Shown: positions 8,894-18,038, counted from the stretch's first letter. The stretch is 64,000 nucleotides of DNA from Paenibacillus senegalensis JC66 (GCF_000285515.1 NZ_HE610957.1:1197155-1261154); one strand, 5' to 3'. Notes: generated by a model not told the origin, from the letters alone. Program-made: numbers and translations.

Positions 8894-9696
8894 TGAAGTG
8901 CTCCCTCCTTTCGGCAGGCCACAATAATTTCTGTACCGCCTTTTTGCCGCTTATTCCATTGAAAATGAGCGCCCAACTGCTGGGCTCTCTGCTTCATCAT
9001 CGTAAGCCCATAATGGTCAGCTTGCCCCTCATGCCCGATCGGGCCGATGCCATCATCCATAATCTTCAGCACCCAGCCTTCTTTTTGCGCAAGCAAATGC
9101 AAGCTCGCATTATTGGCTTGAGCATGCTTGCGAATATTCGTAAAGCCTTCTTGAATAATACCGAACAGCAGCACTTCCTCGGCAGAAGTAAAACGATGCC
9201 CGTCTAAGGATATGCGGGTGTCCAATTCTACTCCTGAAATCATGCTCCATTCTTCCAGCCATTTAAGCAGCCTTTCCTCCAGATCCGCGCCTTCCTCGGG
9301 CAATGAGCGCAAATTAAAAATAGCTTGTCTGAGGTCGTGATTGATATCCGAAATCATCGATTTCGCATCCTCGGTTTGTCCCTTGTTCAACTTAACCTGC
9401 AAAAAAAATAAAGTTTGTGCAATATTGTCATGAAGCTCAGCAGCAAGCCGCTCCCGTTCCTCATATACAGCACGTTTCGCCTGCTCCTTGGCCAGCCGGT
9501 TATTCGTACTTTCGATTCGCCCGAACATCCAGGTTGCAAACAGATAAAAGGAGATAAGAGTCAAAATCGTAATGTAGGCATTGCCTGCCTCCATACTCAG
9601 ACTTTCCAACAAAAATTCATGCCGGACGTACTCGAAGCCACCTATGATAAAAGTGGGCAACAAAATTGTAAACCATTTGAATAATGTATACTTCAC
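8890..9696 (-). CDS. Sensor histidine kinase, HisKA_3 type
   Basis: A 268-residue membrane kinase. Two hydrophobic segments (about 6-20 and 41-58) leave only a short outer loop, so it may sense the membrane or an accessory protein and not a ligand in a large outer domain. The phosphorylated His is H89 in AAELHDNIAQ. The ATP-binding domain shows an N-box (GFTNIRKHAQ), MDDGIGP and YGLTMMKQRA. It phosphorylates the regulator encoded by the overlapping downstream gene. The GTG start lies within a GAGAGGTG stretch and is less secure than most starts here. Confidence 0.9.
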   Translation of the reverse strand: MKYTLFKWFTILLPTFIIGGFEYVRHEFLLESLSMEAGNAYITILTLISFYLFATWMFGRIESTNNRLAKEQAKRAVYEERERLAAELHDNIAQTLFFLQVKLNKGQTEDAKSMISDINHDLRQAIFNLRSLPEEGADLEERLLKWLEEWSMISGVELDTRISLDGHRFTSAEEVLLFGIIQEGFTNIRKHAQANNASLHLLAQKEGWVLKIMDDGIGPIGHEGQADHYGLTMMKQRAQQLGAHFQWNKRQKGGTEIIVACRKEGALQ

Positions 9697-9812
9697 CTCT
9701 CGCTAACCCCTTCTTGCCTAGGCATAATCTCTGCGAATTTATGCTGCTTCCCTACTACTATTATAGAAAAACAACCATTTAAAGCAAATGGGCCGGGTTT
9801 TTATGCCTAGCT

Positions 9813-9974
9813 TTAGCGGCGTATCACTGTTAAAAAAGCCTGCTTCCGCTTTTGGGAGCCAGGCTGCAGACTGATAGTCTGATAAGTGGCGACAATCGCC
9901 GGAGATGCATAGTCATTCTGGAGAAACCAGTGCTCCGTCTTTCTATTAAAGTTAACATCGACTGGAAAAGACAT
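9813..9974 (-). CDS. Possible 53-residue ORF or gene remnant, unrecognised
   Basis: An ATG-initiated frame of 53 residues with protein-like composition (for example KTEHWFLQNDYASPAIVATYQT) ends with a basic tail. The terminator hairpin at 9832-9865 lies inside its 3' end. No ribosome site is visible and a stop codon lies four codons upstream in frame, so it may be the tail of a decayed gene cut by the neighbouring repeats. No family is recognised. Confidence 0.25.
   Translation of the reverse strand: MSFPVDVNFNRKTEHWFLQNDYASPAIVATYQTISLQPGSQKRKQAFLTVIRR
9832..9865 (-). terminator. Rho-independent terminator, minus strand
   Basis: AGCCTG and CAGGCT close a hairpin with further CT/CC pairing and a small loop, followed by TTTTTT on the minus strand. 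The nearest complete minus-strand gene upstream is the chemoreceptor, more than 700 bp away, so its transcript may extend through the repeats, or this ends a decayed gene. Confidence 0.65.
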
Positions 9975-9988
9975 GACTTTGTTCTATG

Positions 9989-10362
9989 AAAATAAAATGC
10001 CTGCATGATAGCAATCTCGGGTAATCATACCTCACTCCACATAACTTGCTACGAAAACAGGCATGCCTGCTCCGGTTCTGGCACAACTCGTCTGAAACAC
10101 TGGCTGCATCACCTTAATAGCTTAAAGACCTGCATTTGAACGATTTGTCATACAAATCTCCGGTAATCACACCTAAATCGCATGAATTTGTACGATTTCT
10201 CATACAAATCGCTGGTCGTTGGCCTTAAACCCCCTGCATTTGTACGACGGTTCATACAACCCTCCGGTATTCGCACTTCAACCCCATGCATTTGTACGAC
10301 ATTTCGTATAAAGCGCAGGCAACAAGGACTCGAGACCCTGCCAAAACTTGGCTATTTTCATG
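9989..10362. repeat. Composite repeat, copy A, with 52-bp tandem units
   Basis: Four units are spaced exactly 52 bp apart (anchors at 10131, 10183, 10235 and 10287), with two degenerate units before them. Each unit contains an inverted repeat of the form ATTTGTA-N10-TACAAAT followed by a CCGGTAnTC block. A second copy lies at 44571-44847 and shares the leading GCATGATAGCAATCTCGGG block, the units and the closing GGCTATTTTCATG. No convincing gene overlaps it. Confidence 0.85.
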
Positions 10363-10369
10363 TTGGAGT

Positions 10370-10488
10370 TGGCCTCCTCCACCATGGCTCCACATTGGTC
10401 CTCCACAATGACTCCACCATGGCTCCACAATAAGCTTCCACCATGGCTCCCATTGGACCTCCACTATGGCTCCACAATGAGCTTCAGA
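10370..10488. repeat. Minisatellite of CTCCACNATGGCTCCAC-type units
   Basis: Imperfect repetition of CTCCACCATGGCTCCACAATG and shorter derivatives immediately follows the 52-bp units. Frames across it give Trp/His-rich repetitive peptides that look like by-products of the repeat and not genes. Confidence 0.75.
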
Positions 10489-10575
10489 GTGGGCTTCTCG
10501 AGGGGCAAAATACTAGCCCCCAGCGAGCAGTGTTTGGCTCACATGGGGGCTGATGGGACTGATGGGCTCTAAAGC

Positions 10576-12678
10576 TTAAACTGTAAATTTGGATAACGTT
10601 TCCTTCAATGAGTTTGACAAACGCTCCAGCTTCTCCGACAGCTGCACTAAACCGTCGCTGACACTAAGCTGCTCCGTGCTAAGAGAAGCGACCTCTTCAG
10701 AGGTTGCGGAGGATTGCTGCGAAACCGCGCTGACATTGGACATCGCTTCATGAAGTGTCATTTGCGATTCTTCCAAGGTTTGAATGGAATCCGTAACGGC
10801 TGTCAGCTGTTCAACGAACCCTCCCATATGCTCCTGGACCTTTTTGAAGATAACGTCTGCTTCTTTTACCGACATGATCTGTTCCTGGAAGAGCGGGTAT
10901 GCCTCAGACAAAACCGACACGGTCTCCTCAATTTCCTGTTGAATTGTCTCTGTTATTTGACCAACCACTTCGATCGATTGCTTCGATTGGTCAGCGAGCT
11001 TACGAATCTCATCGGCCACGACCATAAATCCTTTGCCCGCCGCACCCGCACGCGCAGCCTCAATAGTTGCATTCAATGACAGAATATTCGTTTGCTTCGT
11101 CAAGTTTTGCAGCACATCCAAGATTTTACGGATTGAGCCTGTGCTTTCTTTCAGCTTATCCACCTTTTCAACCATAGACCGGGTCTTTTCTTCCGTTGCA
11201 TTCGTCTTTTCGATTAATTGACCCATATAGGCCGTGCCCTGGGAGCTGGCTTGATGTACATCAGCCGCAGCAGAGCCCATCTCGACATTCGCCGTTACGA
11301 CCTGTTTCATCTGCAAGCCGATTCCTTGTGTCAATTCATTCCCTTTCTCTGCTTCAATAGCCAAGCTGGAAGCTCCATTAGCTATTTCCTCTGTAGCTAT
11401 CGCAATTTCCTTGGCCGAAGTCGCCGTTTGCTTAGAAGAATGAAGCAGCACGCCAGCCGTCTCCAGCACCTCAGCAGCCGATTGGTTAGTTTGCTGGACA
11501 AGCCGCGTAATTTGTTCCATCATCCGGTTAAAGCTGATAGACACTTGCCCGATTTCGTCCCGGCTTTTGAAGTTCATACGAACTGTCAGGTCGCCCTTTT
11601 CCCCTTGCCCCATCAAATTCCTAAGCTGCATTAACGGTCTGCCGATCGTTTTCAGAAAGTAAAATCCGATCAAAAGGGCAATAACAACAGCCACTGAAAT
11701 AATAATGATCATAACCATGGAAATGGTGCTGGTTTCCGCAATCAAGTCCTGCATAGGGGATAACATCATAATCGGCCATCCCGTCATACTCATCCGCTTG
11801 TAAACTACTAAATTGTCTACGCCGTTAACATCCATGATGGTGGAGGAAGCATTTCTAAAAGCTTCTGTATCGTCAAGAATGTTAATTTCATATTCCTGCC
11901 CGTAATCCGTGGACTCTCGGGAGAAAACCAGCCTGTTGTTTTGATCCACCATAACGATCTGGGAGCCTTCACGTCCTTCACCAAGCATCCCCAGGTTATT
12001 AATCAGAAGTGAAGGCCGTACCTCCATCAGGAGCACATAGTGGCTGTCCAGCAACCGGGCGACTCCAAATACCGGCTCGTCTGAGACATAGCCCTCTACC
12101 CTGGTTGGCAGCCAAACCGGAGAACCCCCGCTGGCAATTGCAGTTTCATACCATTCCGCTTCTTTATAGGAGCTATCCACTGTAGTACTGTATCCGCTAT
12201 AGACCAAATCCCGGTCACCTGTCGGCAATAGATACAGACCCTGCAAATTCTGATTGGCATTGGTAAATGTATTTAGTCTGCCTTGTATTCGGTTCAACAG
12301 CTCGTAACGGTTGTAGCCTTCAAAGCTGGAGTTCAACTGGGCCAAGTTCCGCAGAAACTCGGTATCCGCGTAAAACTGGGTAGTGATATCCTGTAAGTTT
12401 TGAAAAACCACATCCATTTTTTCCGTAGCCTGATGAATAGTCTGTTCATCAGCCTGGGCTACTTTGCTCTCAACCACACTTTTGGAAACCTGATAGGAGA
12501 TCGTTCCTAATGCAATAACTGGTATTAAAATACTGAAAAAGAAAATAAGCAACAATTTTAGTCCTACTGCCCCCAATGGGTTTCGCAGGACAAAGGTTTT
12601 CCCGTCTTTCTTAGAAACCCCGCCAGTCTTTTCGGATTTGGAAAATAAATTTTTAGGTCTCCACTTTGAAAACTTCAA
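10576..12678 (-). CDS. Methyl-accepting chemotaxis protein
   Basis: A 700-residue chemoreceptor. A cytoplasmic head of about 40 residues precedes the first membrane helix (about 38-60). A large outer sensor region (about 60-310) has dCACHE-like features ([35 protein letters not shown]). The second helix (about 312-340) leads into a HAMP domain (TIGRPLMQL to SFNRMMEQI) and a long signalling coiled coil. The coil has the conserved hairpin around [15 protein letters not shown], where CheA and CheW dock. The start is a TTG after AGGATGGTGG. The ligand cannot be inferred. It is flanked by the repeat region downstream and a terminator upstream, so it is its own unit. Confidence 0.93.
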   Translation of the reverse strand: MKFSKWRPKNLFSKSEKTGGVSKKDGKTFVLRNPLGAVGLKLLLIFFFSILIPVIALGTISYQVSKSVVESKVAQADEQTIHQATEKMDVVFQNLQDITTQFYADTEFLRNLAQLNSSFEGYNRYELLNRIQGRLNTFTNANQNLQGLYLLPTGDRDLVYSGYSTTVDSSYKEAEWYETAIASGGSPVWLPTRVEGYVSDEPVFGVARLLDSHYVLLMEVRPSLLINNLGMLGEGREGSQIVMVDQNNRLVFSRESTDYGQEYEINILDDTEAFRNASSTIMDVNGVDNLVVYKRMSMTGWPIMMLSPMQDLIAETSTISMVMIIIISVAVVIALLIGFYFLKTIGRPLMQLRNLMGQGEKGDLTVRMNFKSRDEIGQVSISFNRMMEQITRLVQQTNQSAAEVLETAGVLLHSSKQTATSAKEIAIATEEIANGASSLAIEAEKGNELTQGIGLQMKQVVTANVEMGSAAADVHQASSQGTAYMGQLIEKTNATEEKTRSMVEKVDKLKESTGSIRKILDVLQNLTKQTNILSLNATIEAARAGAAGKGFMVVADEIRKLADQSKQSIEVVGQITETIQQEIEETVSVLSEAYPLFQEQIMSVKEADVIFKKVQEHMGGFVEQLTAVTDSIQTLEESQMTLHEAMSNVSAVSQQSSATSEEVASLSTEQLSVSDGLVQLSEKLERLSNSLKETLSKFTV

Positions 12679-12825
12679 CGAAAGCCACCATCCTATATAA
12701 GTCTTAATGACTATATATTCGACATTTCAGCTCGTGAAGTTTAGTACTTTTTTCAATATTTTGGAGAAACCCGGCATGCGGGCTTCATCTATTAGGAAAA
12801 GCTTGCGAAGCCTTGTTAAATCAAA

Positions 12826-12880
12826 TAAAAAAACACCATTCCGCTCACCCGGATCAATATCTGGGGCAACGGTCAGGTGT
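12826..12880 (-). terminator. Terminator of the U32 peptidase-family gene pair
   Basis: On the minus strand nested pairings CACC/GGTG, CCG/CGG and CCC/GGG form a long hairpin followed by TTTTTTT. It lies about 80 bp after the stop of the gene at 12957. T residues also follow on the plus strand. Confidence 0.7.
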
Positions 12881-12956
12881 TTTTTGTCCGGTATGGATAC
12901 TATAGAGGGCCGGCTTTCGTGAGTCTTCCAGCCTATCCGGGCATGTGCCCTTAGGA

Positions 12957-14210
12957 TCATTTTTTCAATCTCATCATGTCAAATGGTTGAACAGGCTGTT
13001 CAACTTCGAGCCAGATTTTTTGCAAGGGGTGACGGGCTGCGCTTAATTCTTCACCCTGCTCATCCAATAGGCGCCCCACCTTTTGCTTAAAGGCCGTTCC
13101 CTTTGGCCCAATAAACTCTATCTCTTGTCCGGGTTTAAAATGATTTCTCTGTTCCACCAGCGCTTTCCGGGCCTTTTCGTCGTATCCTATCACTAGACCG
13201 GCAAAATCATAAGGCACCGCTTTATCCTCCGGTCCATAGATGTGTTCGGCTTTCCCGGGAGTGGAAAAGAAAAATCCTGTATTCAACGGCCGATTCGCCG
13301 CCTTTTGAATTTCTTCCAGCCATTCTGGCTGCAATTCATAGCCTTCAGGATCCGCCAGATATGCGTCAATAGCCTGGCGATAAACATTAACGACAGTAGC
13401 GACATAGTGGATGCTTTTCATTCGGCCTTCGATTTTGAAGCTCTCTACTCCAGATTCAATAAGCTCAGGGATATGCTCGATCATGCATAAATCTTTAGAG
13501 CCCATCGTAAAAGGATCATCCCCCGTCTGGAACAAGGGGAGTTCTTCCTCTCCCGCAAACAGGTCGTATTTCCAGCGGCAGGATTGGCAGCAGCCTCCAC
13601 GATTGGAATCACGGTCGGTAAAGTGATTGGATAGCACGCAGCGCCCTGAGTATGAACTGCACATCGCCCCATGAATGAACGCTTCAATTTCGATATCCAC
13701 TTTATTTTTTATTTCCAATATTTCACGCATACTGGCTTCCCTAGCGAGGACTACCCGATGAATCCCTTCTTCTTTCCAGAACTGAACCGCCTGCCAGTTC
13801 ATTGTGGATTGCTGGGTGCTTAAATGAATTTCCAGCTGAGGCGCCGCGCGTTTGCAGGCTTCGATAATGACCGGGTCAGCAACAATGATAGCCGCAATGC
13901 CGACCTCCTGCAAAGAATGGAGATAATCCTCCAATCCCCCGATGTCTTCATTATGGGCGTATATATTAGTCGCTACAAACACCTTGGCGCCATATCGGTT
14001 TGCAAATTCTACCCCTTCACGCATCTGCTCCAAAGTGAAGTTGTCTGCATTAGAGCGCAGCCCGTAGCGTTGTCCTCCAATATATACAGCGTCAGCTCCG
14101 TAATGCACCGCAAATTTCAACTTTTCCAAGTTGCCTGCGGGTGCGAGCAATTCCGGACGCTTTAACGCTTTCTTCCCTGTTAATTTGCTGCTTTCGGCAG
14201 CAACGCTCAT
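12957..14210 (-). CDS. yrrO: U32 peptidase-family tRNA hydroxylation protein (YrrO/TrhP2-like)
   Basis: A 417-residue member of the U32 family. It begins RPELLAPAGNLEKLKFAVHYGADAVY-type sequence, with four cysteines in a probable iron-sulfur site (MCSSYSGRCVLS, GGCCQSCRW). In B. subtilis the YrrN/YrrO pair makes 5-hydroxyuridine at tRNA position 34 from prephenate. The ATG at 14210 is used because AAGAGGTG lies 6 bases before it; a TTG further up lacks a site. It follows the yrrN-like gene by 91 bp, as in Bacillus. 'Peptidase' in the family name is historical. Confidence 0.88.
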   Translation of the reverse strand: MSVAAESSKLTGKKALKRPELLAPAGNLEKLKFAVHYGADAVYIGGQRYGLRSNADNFTLEQMREGVEFANRYGAKVFVATNIYAHNEDIGGLEDYLHSLQEVGIAAIIVADPVIIEACKRAAPQLEIHLSTQQSTMNWQAVQFWKEEGIHRVVLAREASMREILEIKNKVDIEIEAFIHGAMCSSYSGRCVLSNHFTDRDSNRGGCCQSCRWKYDLFAGEEELPLFQTGDDPFTMGSKDLCMIEHIPELIESGVESFKIEGRMKSIHYVATVVNVYRQAIDAYLADPEGYELQPEWLEEIQKAANRPLNTGFFFSTPGKAEHIYGPEDKAVPYDFAGLVIGYDEKARKALVEQRNHFKPGQEIEFIGPKGTAFKQKVGRLLDEQGEELSAARHPLQKIWLEVEQPVQPFDMMRLKK

Positions 14211-14301
14211 TGAGATCACCTCTTTTGGATTCCGTTCGTTCGTCAAGTCTGACTGTTTAACTACACTACATAAAGGTTGCCGCTGCGGTCACTCCGGACA
14301 T

Positions 14302-15261
14302 TCAGTAAACTTGTTCTTTAAACATAAAGCCGAATGACAATTCGCGATCTTTCGGCTGAATCTCCTGCAAGGCTTCCAGCCATTCCTCACGGCATTCATA
14401 GTCTGACGGGTTGTCGCTGTAAGCATCGATAGCCATCCGGTAAATGCGAAGCACCGCTTCGACATACTCGCGTGATTTCATAAAGCTCTCTACTTTGAAG
14501 CTGTCAATTCCAATATCGATCAGCTCATGCGCAATTTCCAGCAGGCATAAATCGTCCGAGCTCATGATATGCGTTCCGTTGACATCCTCGTAGACCGGAT
14601 ACTTTTCTTCCTGTCTTTCGGCTTCAATCAGTATCATTTGCTTGTCTACGCCATACTTGCCTTCCGACTCGCCTTCCTTGTCGGCTCCTAAATGCCCCTG
14701 ATAGGCGCTGACCATCCGCCGTTTAGAATGAAAAATATTCGTCATTCCGTGCACCTGAAGCTCAACTTCCATGGCTGTATTCGCTTTGATTTCGTGAATC
14801 TCCTGCTCGTTAAGCTCTCTCGCCAGAACGAAACGAACAGCACCTTTGGAGGCCCAATAATTGGCTGTTGCGTAATTAGTCGCCGTCATCTCCGGATTCC
14901 AGTGCAGAGGGAGTTGAACTCCTGCCTGCTTCATGGAAATCAAAACAGCAGGGTCGCCGAAGACCAAAGCGTCCGCTCCGCTATCCTGCACGGACCGCAA
15001 ATAGTCAGGGAGTTCATCCAGAACCTCGTTGGACATAATATTGTTTGCGACTATATACAATTTGCCACCAAGATCATGAGCCAGCTGCACGGCTTCCTTG
15101 AGCTGTCCCCGTGTGATGTCTCCCGGGAGCCTCATGCCATAGCGGGCTTCCCCTATTTGAACGGCCGTTGCGCCCGCTTTAATATAGGCGCGAATTTCCT
15201 CCAAAGAGCCCGCTGTTACGAGCAGCTCCGGCTTTTTTATTGCCATTGCTTCTTCCCCCAT
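14302..15261 (-). CDS. yrrN: U32 peptidase-family protein (YrrN/TrhP1-like)
   Basis: A 319-residue partner of the downstream YrrO-like protein. It shares the N-terminal pattern KPELLVTAGSLEEIRAYIKAG and YGMRLPGD, but it lacks the cysteine cluster, as the shorter Bacillus member does. The pair is predicted to hydroxylate U34 of certain tRNAs. The start could instead be the ATG at 15246, which has GGGGGAAG upstream; that would remove five residues. It begins 47 bp after mltG. In Bacillus the methyltransferase gene trmR lies between these two; here there is no room for it. Confidence 0.85.
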   Translation of the reverse strand: MGEEAMAIKKPELLVTAGSLEEIRAYIKAGATAVQIGEARYGMRLPGDITRGQLKEAVQLAHDLGGKLYIVANNIMSNEVLDELPDYLRSVQDSGADALVFGDPAVLISMKQAGVQLPLHWNPEMTATNYATANYWASKGAVRFVLARELNEQEIHEIKANTAMEVELQVHGMTNIFHSKRRMVSAYQGHLGADKEGESEGKYGVDKQMILIEAERQEEKYPVYEDVNGTHIMSSDDLCLLEIAHELIDIGIDSFKVESFMKSREYVEAVLRIYRMAIDAYSDNPSDYECREEWLEALQEIQPKDRELSFGFMFKEQVY

Positions 15262-15308
15262 CCATCAGCTTGATTTCTAAATTCCAACCTTTACCGCAAT
15301 CAAAACGG

Positions 15309-16406
15309 CTAATTGGCATTGCCTTGGCTGAGCTGGATATTTTTTAAATGCTCCTCATATGTCTCCGCAAACAGATGTGTTTGGGAGCCATCCTTTTTTG
15401 TCACGTAAAATAAGTATTTAGATTCCTCCGGATATAACACAGCTTCAATTGAAGATAGACTTGGCACGGCGATCGGTCCCGGAGGAAGGCCGGCATTCTG
15501 ATACGTATTATAAGGGCTGTCCACAAGTAAATCAGCATGAAACAAACGTTCCTTAGGCTCCTCCAACGAATATTGCACACTCGCGTCAAGCTGCAAAGGC
15601 ATTTCAATATCGAGCCGGTTAAAGATGACCCCTGCTACCAGCGGCCGTTCCTCAACTACCGTAACTTCTCTTTCAATCAAAGAAGCGATGGTCACCAATT
15701 GGTGAAAATCCAGATTCTTATCTGCCATTTTCTGCTCCCAATCGGGCGGAAGCTGGGCAAGCTTGCGGTCCCACTCGTTAATCATTCTGCGGAATATATC
15801 CTCCGGATTGCTATCCAGCTTCATTTCATACGTTTCGGGAAACAGATAACCTTCGAGACGGTATTTCATCTCGGGAAGATCCGGAAGGTCATCTAACCAG
15901 CGTGACTCGAACAGCTCCGGCTTGTTGGCCAGGTCGAGAAAAGCATTCTCGTCGAATCCCAGTTCTTCGCTGAGTCTTTGGGCTATCTGCTCAATCGTCA
16001 AACCCTCCGCTATCGTAAAACGGAGCGTTTCTTCTGCAATCGTATCCCCGCTGTTCAGCTTGTTTATAATTTCGTCATAGGTCATCCCGGGAAACATTTC
16101 ATACTGTCCGGCCATAAAACGGTTCCCTTGTTCATTCAGGCGCAAATAGCCGATAAACATCCAGCTGTTGCGAATTATTCCGTTATCCTCTAGCTGCTCA
16201 GCAATACGCATGGAGCCGGAACCGGGAGCAATTTCAATTTGTACCGCCTCTTCTGATGCAGGCATCGGCTGAAACAGGTAATAGCCATAGCCTGCAGCGG
16301 CTGCCACCAATATTAGTAATAAGACAATAAGAGCAAGAAATATTTTGAGTCCTCTTCGCTTAGGCCGGGGGACGGACCCGCGATCCTCTATCCATTCCTT
16401 AGACAT
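15309..16406 (-). CDS. mltG: Endolytic transglycosylase MltG (YceG-like)
   Basis: A 365-residue bitopic membrane protein that cleaves nascent peptidoglycan glycan strands and sets their length. A basic cytoplasmic tail, one transmembrane helix (about 20-44) and an outer LysM-like region are followed by the YceG catalytic domain. The domain has the active-site Glu in TIASLIEREVT (about 240-250) and later GLPPGPIAVPS and YLFYVTKKDG. AAAGGAGGT precedes the ATG. It heads the transcript containing the two U32 genes and lies downstream of a terminator that closes the alaS group. Confidence 0.94.
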   Translation of the reverse strand: MSKEWIEDRGSVPRPKRRGLKIFLALIVLLLILVAAAAGYGYYLFQPMPASEEAVQIEIAPGSGSMRIAEQLEDNGIIRNSWMFIGYLRLNEQGNRFMAGQYEMFPGMTYDEIINKLNSGDTIAEETLRFTIAEGLTIEQIAQRLSEELGFDENAFLDLANKPELFESRWLDDLPDLPEMKYRLEGYLFPETYEMKLDSNPEDIFRRMINEWDRKLAQLPPDWEQKMADKNLDFHQLVTIASLIEREVTVVEERPLVAGVIFNRLDIEMPLQLDASVQYSLEEPKERLFHADLLVDSPYNTYQNAGLPPGPIAVPSLSSIEAVLYPEESKYLFYVTKKDGSQTHLFAETYEEHLKNIQLSQGNAN

Positions 16407-16483
16407 AGGCGTAACCTCCTTTGCTTTCTATCTCTACCAGCTGCTCATTACGCTTATGCACTGATCCTTGTGCAATAACAAGG

Positions 16484-16509
16484 AAAAAGAGCGACTGGGC
16501 GCCGCTCTT
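16484..16509 (-). terminator. Terminator closing the alaS-ireB-ruvX-DUF1292 group
   Basis: AAGAGCG and CGCTCTT pair around a short loop and are followed by TTTCC on the minus strand, 48 bp after the last DUF1292 gene. Confidence 0.75.
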
Positions 16510-16557
16510 ATCCTAGCATATTGTGCAGGATTGATCCACTGCATGAACCGTCCTGTG

Positions 16558-16863
16558 CTAGTCCTCCGAATTCCAGGTTATCTCATCGTAAACCTCGGAA
16601 ACGTTCTCCCACTCTTCCTCATCTTCAATCGATTCTAGCTGCGGCTCCCCTTGCTCATTCCTAACTACTCGAAAGATCGCAAGCTCTTCCTCGTGTTCGT
16701 TGTGCTGGGGCGCTAGCACCGCGTATCCCTGTGTCCCTAGTGCAAACTCAGCCAGCAAGGTGTAAGTGGCTTCGCGGTTTCCGTCAATGAGATCAATCTC
16801 TTCGCCGAAAGCTTGCTTAAGAACGTCAATCGGACGTGCGTCTTTGCCTTGATAATAATGCAC
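16558..16863 (-). CDS. DUF1292 family protein, second tandem copy
   Basis: A 101-residue acidic protein. Its C-terminal half matches the DUF1292 pattern (GYAVLAPQ, ELAIFRVVR, IEDEEEWENVSEVYDE). It starts with GTG immediately after the stop of the first copy, with AGAGGG about 7 bases upstream, so it is coupled to it. The N-terminal 35 residues (DARPIDVLKQAFGEEI) differ from the sister protein. The function of the family is unknown; members are cytosolic and usually encoded between ruvX and mltG or yrrL. Confidence 0.8.
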   Translation of the reverse strand: MHYYQGKDARPIDVLKQAFGEEIDLIDGNREATYTLLAEFALGTQGYAVLAPQHNEHEEELAIFRVVRNEQGEPQLESIEDEEEWENVSEVYDEITWNSED

Positions 16864-17175
16864 TTATTGACCCTCTTCCTCAGGATGCTCGAGCAGCTCG
16901 GCCATTAGTGTATTGAAGGTTTCTTCAACGATATTCCATTCATCCTCATCATCAATGGTGTATAGCTTGAGATCGTCTTCTTCTTCCTCGTAACGAAACG
17001 CATAGACTTCATCCGACTCTTCGTCCTCGGTTTCCACGGGAACGACCATCATATACTTTTTGTCCGAGCCGTCCACCTCGAACTTCATGATAACTTCAAA
17101 TTCTTCTTCGTTACCTTCTTCGTCTGGAATGTAGATAATTTCCGGTTCGTCCAAGTTCAATTCATCGTTCGCCAT
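16864..17175 (-). CDS. yrzB: DUF1292 family protein (YrzB-like), first copy
   Basis: A 103-residue very acidic protein that follows the B. subtilis YrzB pattern (IIYIPDEEGNEEEFEV, YMMVVPVE, VYAFRYEEEEDDLKLY, DEWNIVEE). The ATG at 17175 is preceded by AAGGTGAGG; a longer frame into ruvX is not used. It lies 10 bp after ruvX in the same operon. No biochemical role is known. The strong acidity and conserved neighbourhood suggest a regulatory or chaperone-like partner, but that is only inference. Confidence 0.88.
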   Translation of the reverse strand: MANDELNLDEPEIIYIPDEEGNEEEFEVIMKFEVDGSDKKYMMVVPVETEDEESDEVYAFRYEEEEDDLKLYTIDDEDEWNIVEETFNTLMAELLEHPEEEGQ

Positions 17176-17185
17176 AGTAAAAACC

Positions 17186-17602
17186 TCACCTTCTTTTTTT
17201 AGAGTCCATATAACCTTGTAAAATAAGCATCGCAGCCATCTTGTCGATAACCTGCTTCCGCTTCTTCCGGCTGACATCCGCTTCGAGCAGAGTGCGTTCC
17301 GCGGCTATGCTGGTCAGCCTTTCATCCCAAAGGTGAACGGGCAGCTTAAATGTATTTTGCAATTGTTCGGCAAATTCCATACTAAGCTCCCCGCGGGGAC
17401 CAATTGTTCCGTTCATGTTCTTGGGAAGACCCACGACGATTTCTTCCACTTGATGTTCCCGGATTAACTCGCCAAGCCGCTTCATATCGGCCTTCCTGTT
17501 CGTCCGGCGGATCGTTTCCACGCCTTGCGCCGTCCAGCCGAGTTCATCACTGATCGCTACACCAATCGTTTTATCTCCATAATCCAGTCCCATCAGTCTC
17601 AT
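17186..17602 (-). CDS. ruvX: Putative Holliday junction resolvase / pre-16S rRNA nuclease RuvX (YqgF)
   Basis: A 138-residue RNase H-fold nuclease. It begins [16 protein letters not shown] with the first catalytic Asp, then [17 protein letters not shown] (catalytic Glu) and a C-terminal D-x3-A pattern in VIDKMAAM. The family processes the 16S rRNA 5' end in some bacteria and was first proposed as a junction resolvase. It lies between ireB and the DUF1292 genes in the alaS-headed cluster, as in other Bacilli. Confidence 0.93.
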   Translation of the reverse strand: MRLMGLDYGDKTIGVAISDELGWTAQGVETIRRTNRKADMKRLGELIREHQVEEIVVGLPKNMNGTIGPRGELSMEFAEQLQNTFKLPVHLWDERLTSIAAERTLLEADVSRKKRKQVIDKMAAMLILQGYMDSKKRR

Positions 17603-17677
17603 AAACAGTGTATTCCCCTATTCTCGCATTATTCGGCGGGGAAAGAAAGGCTTTGGTCTGGAATATAGCGGCTATCC

Positions 17678-17944
17678 TTATCGTTTATTCTTATCTTTAA
17701 GATAAGAACGGACCAATTCCTCTATCAGCTCATCCCGTTCCCGCTTGCGAATCAAACTGCGTGCATTGTTATGTCTGGGAATATACGCCGGATCGCCCGA
17801 GAGCAAATAGCCGACAATCTGGTTAATGGGATTGTAGCCCTTCTCCTGCAAAGCATCATAAACCGTAGTCAGTACCTCTTCAGCCGATGCTTCTTCGCCG
17901 TCTCCCCTGACATCAAATTTCATCGTTTTGTCCATGGAACTCAA
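17678..17944 (-). CDS. ireB: IreB family regulatory phosphoprotein
   Basis: An 88-residue cytosolic protein matching B. subtilis YrzL and Enterococcus IreB. In Enterococcus the PASTA kinase IreK phosphorylates it and it restrains cephalosporin resistance. The core FDVRGD...[25 protein letters not shown] and [13 protein letters not shown] is intact. Thr4 ([10 protein letters not shown] in the expected mature start) falls in the region phosphorylated in relatives. The start is set at TTG 17944, 6 bases after AGGAGGTG, giving exactly the family length; upstream frame sequence is untranslated. Confidence 0.92.
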   Translation of the reverse strand: MSSMDKTMKFDVRGDGEEASAEEVLTTVYDALQEKGYNPINQIVGYLLSGDPAYIPRHNNARSLIRKRERDELIEELVRSYLKDKNKR

Positions 17945-18038
17945 TGAACACACCTCCTGAAAGCTTTGCCCGCGCAAAGCTTATCTTCGAAAGGATGATC
18001 TGCTGCGGGATACCCACATGTACTATTCGATACGAAAG

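Noticed and set aside
9989-10362. CRISPR-like array (regular repeats)
   Set aside because: The whole 52-bp unit is repeated with no unique spacers, only four to six units exist, and no cas gene is near.
10252-10464. 70-codon Trp-rich minus-strand frame
   Set aside because: It is a translation of the minisatellite and 52-bp repeats; composition and lack of ribosome site argue against a gene.
12727-12960. 77-codon frame between the chemoreceptor and the U32 gene
   Set aside because: It overlaps the U32 terminator hairpin and the 3' end of the neighbouring gene and has no family resemblance.
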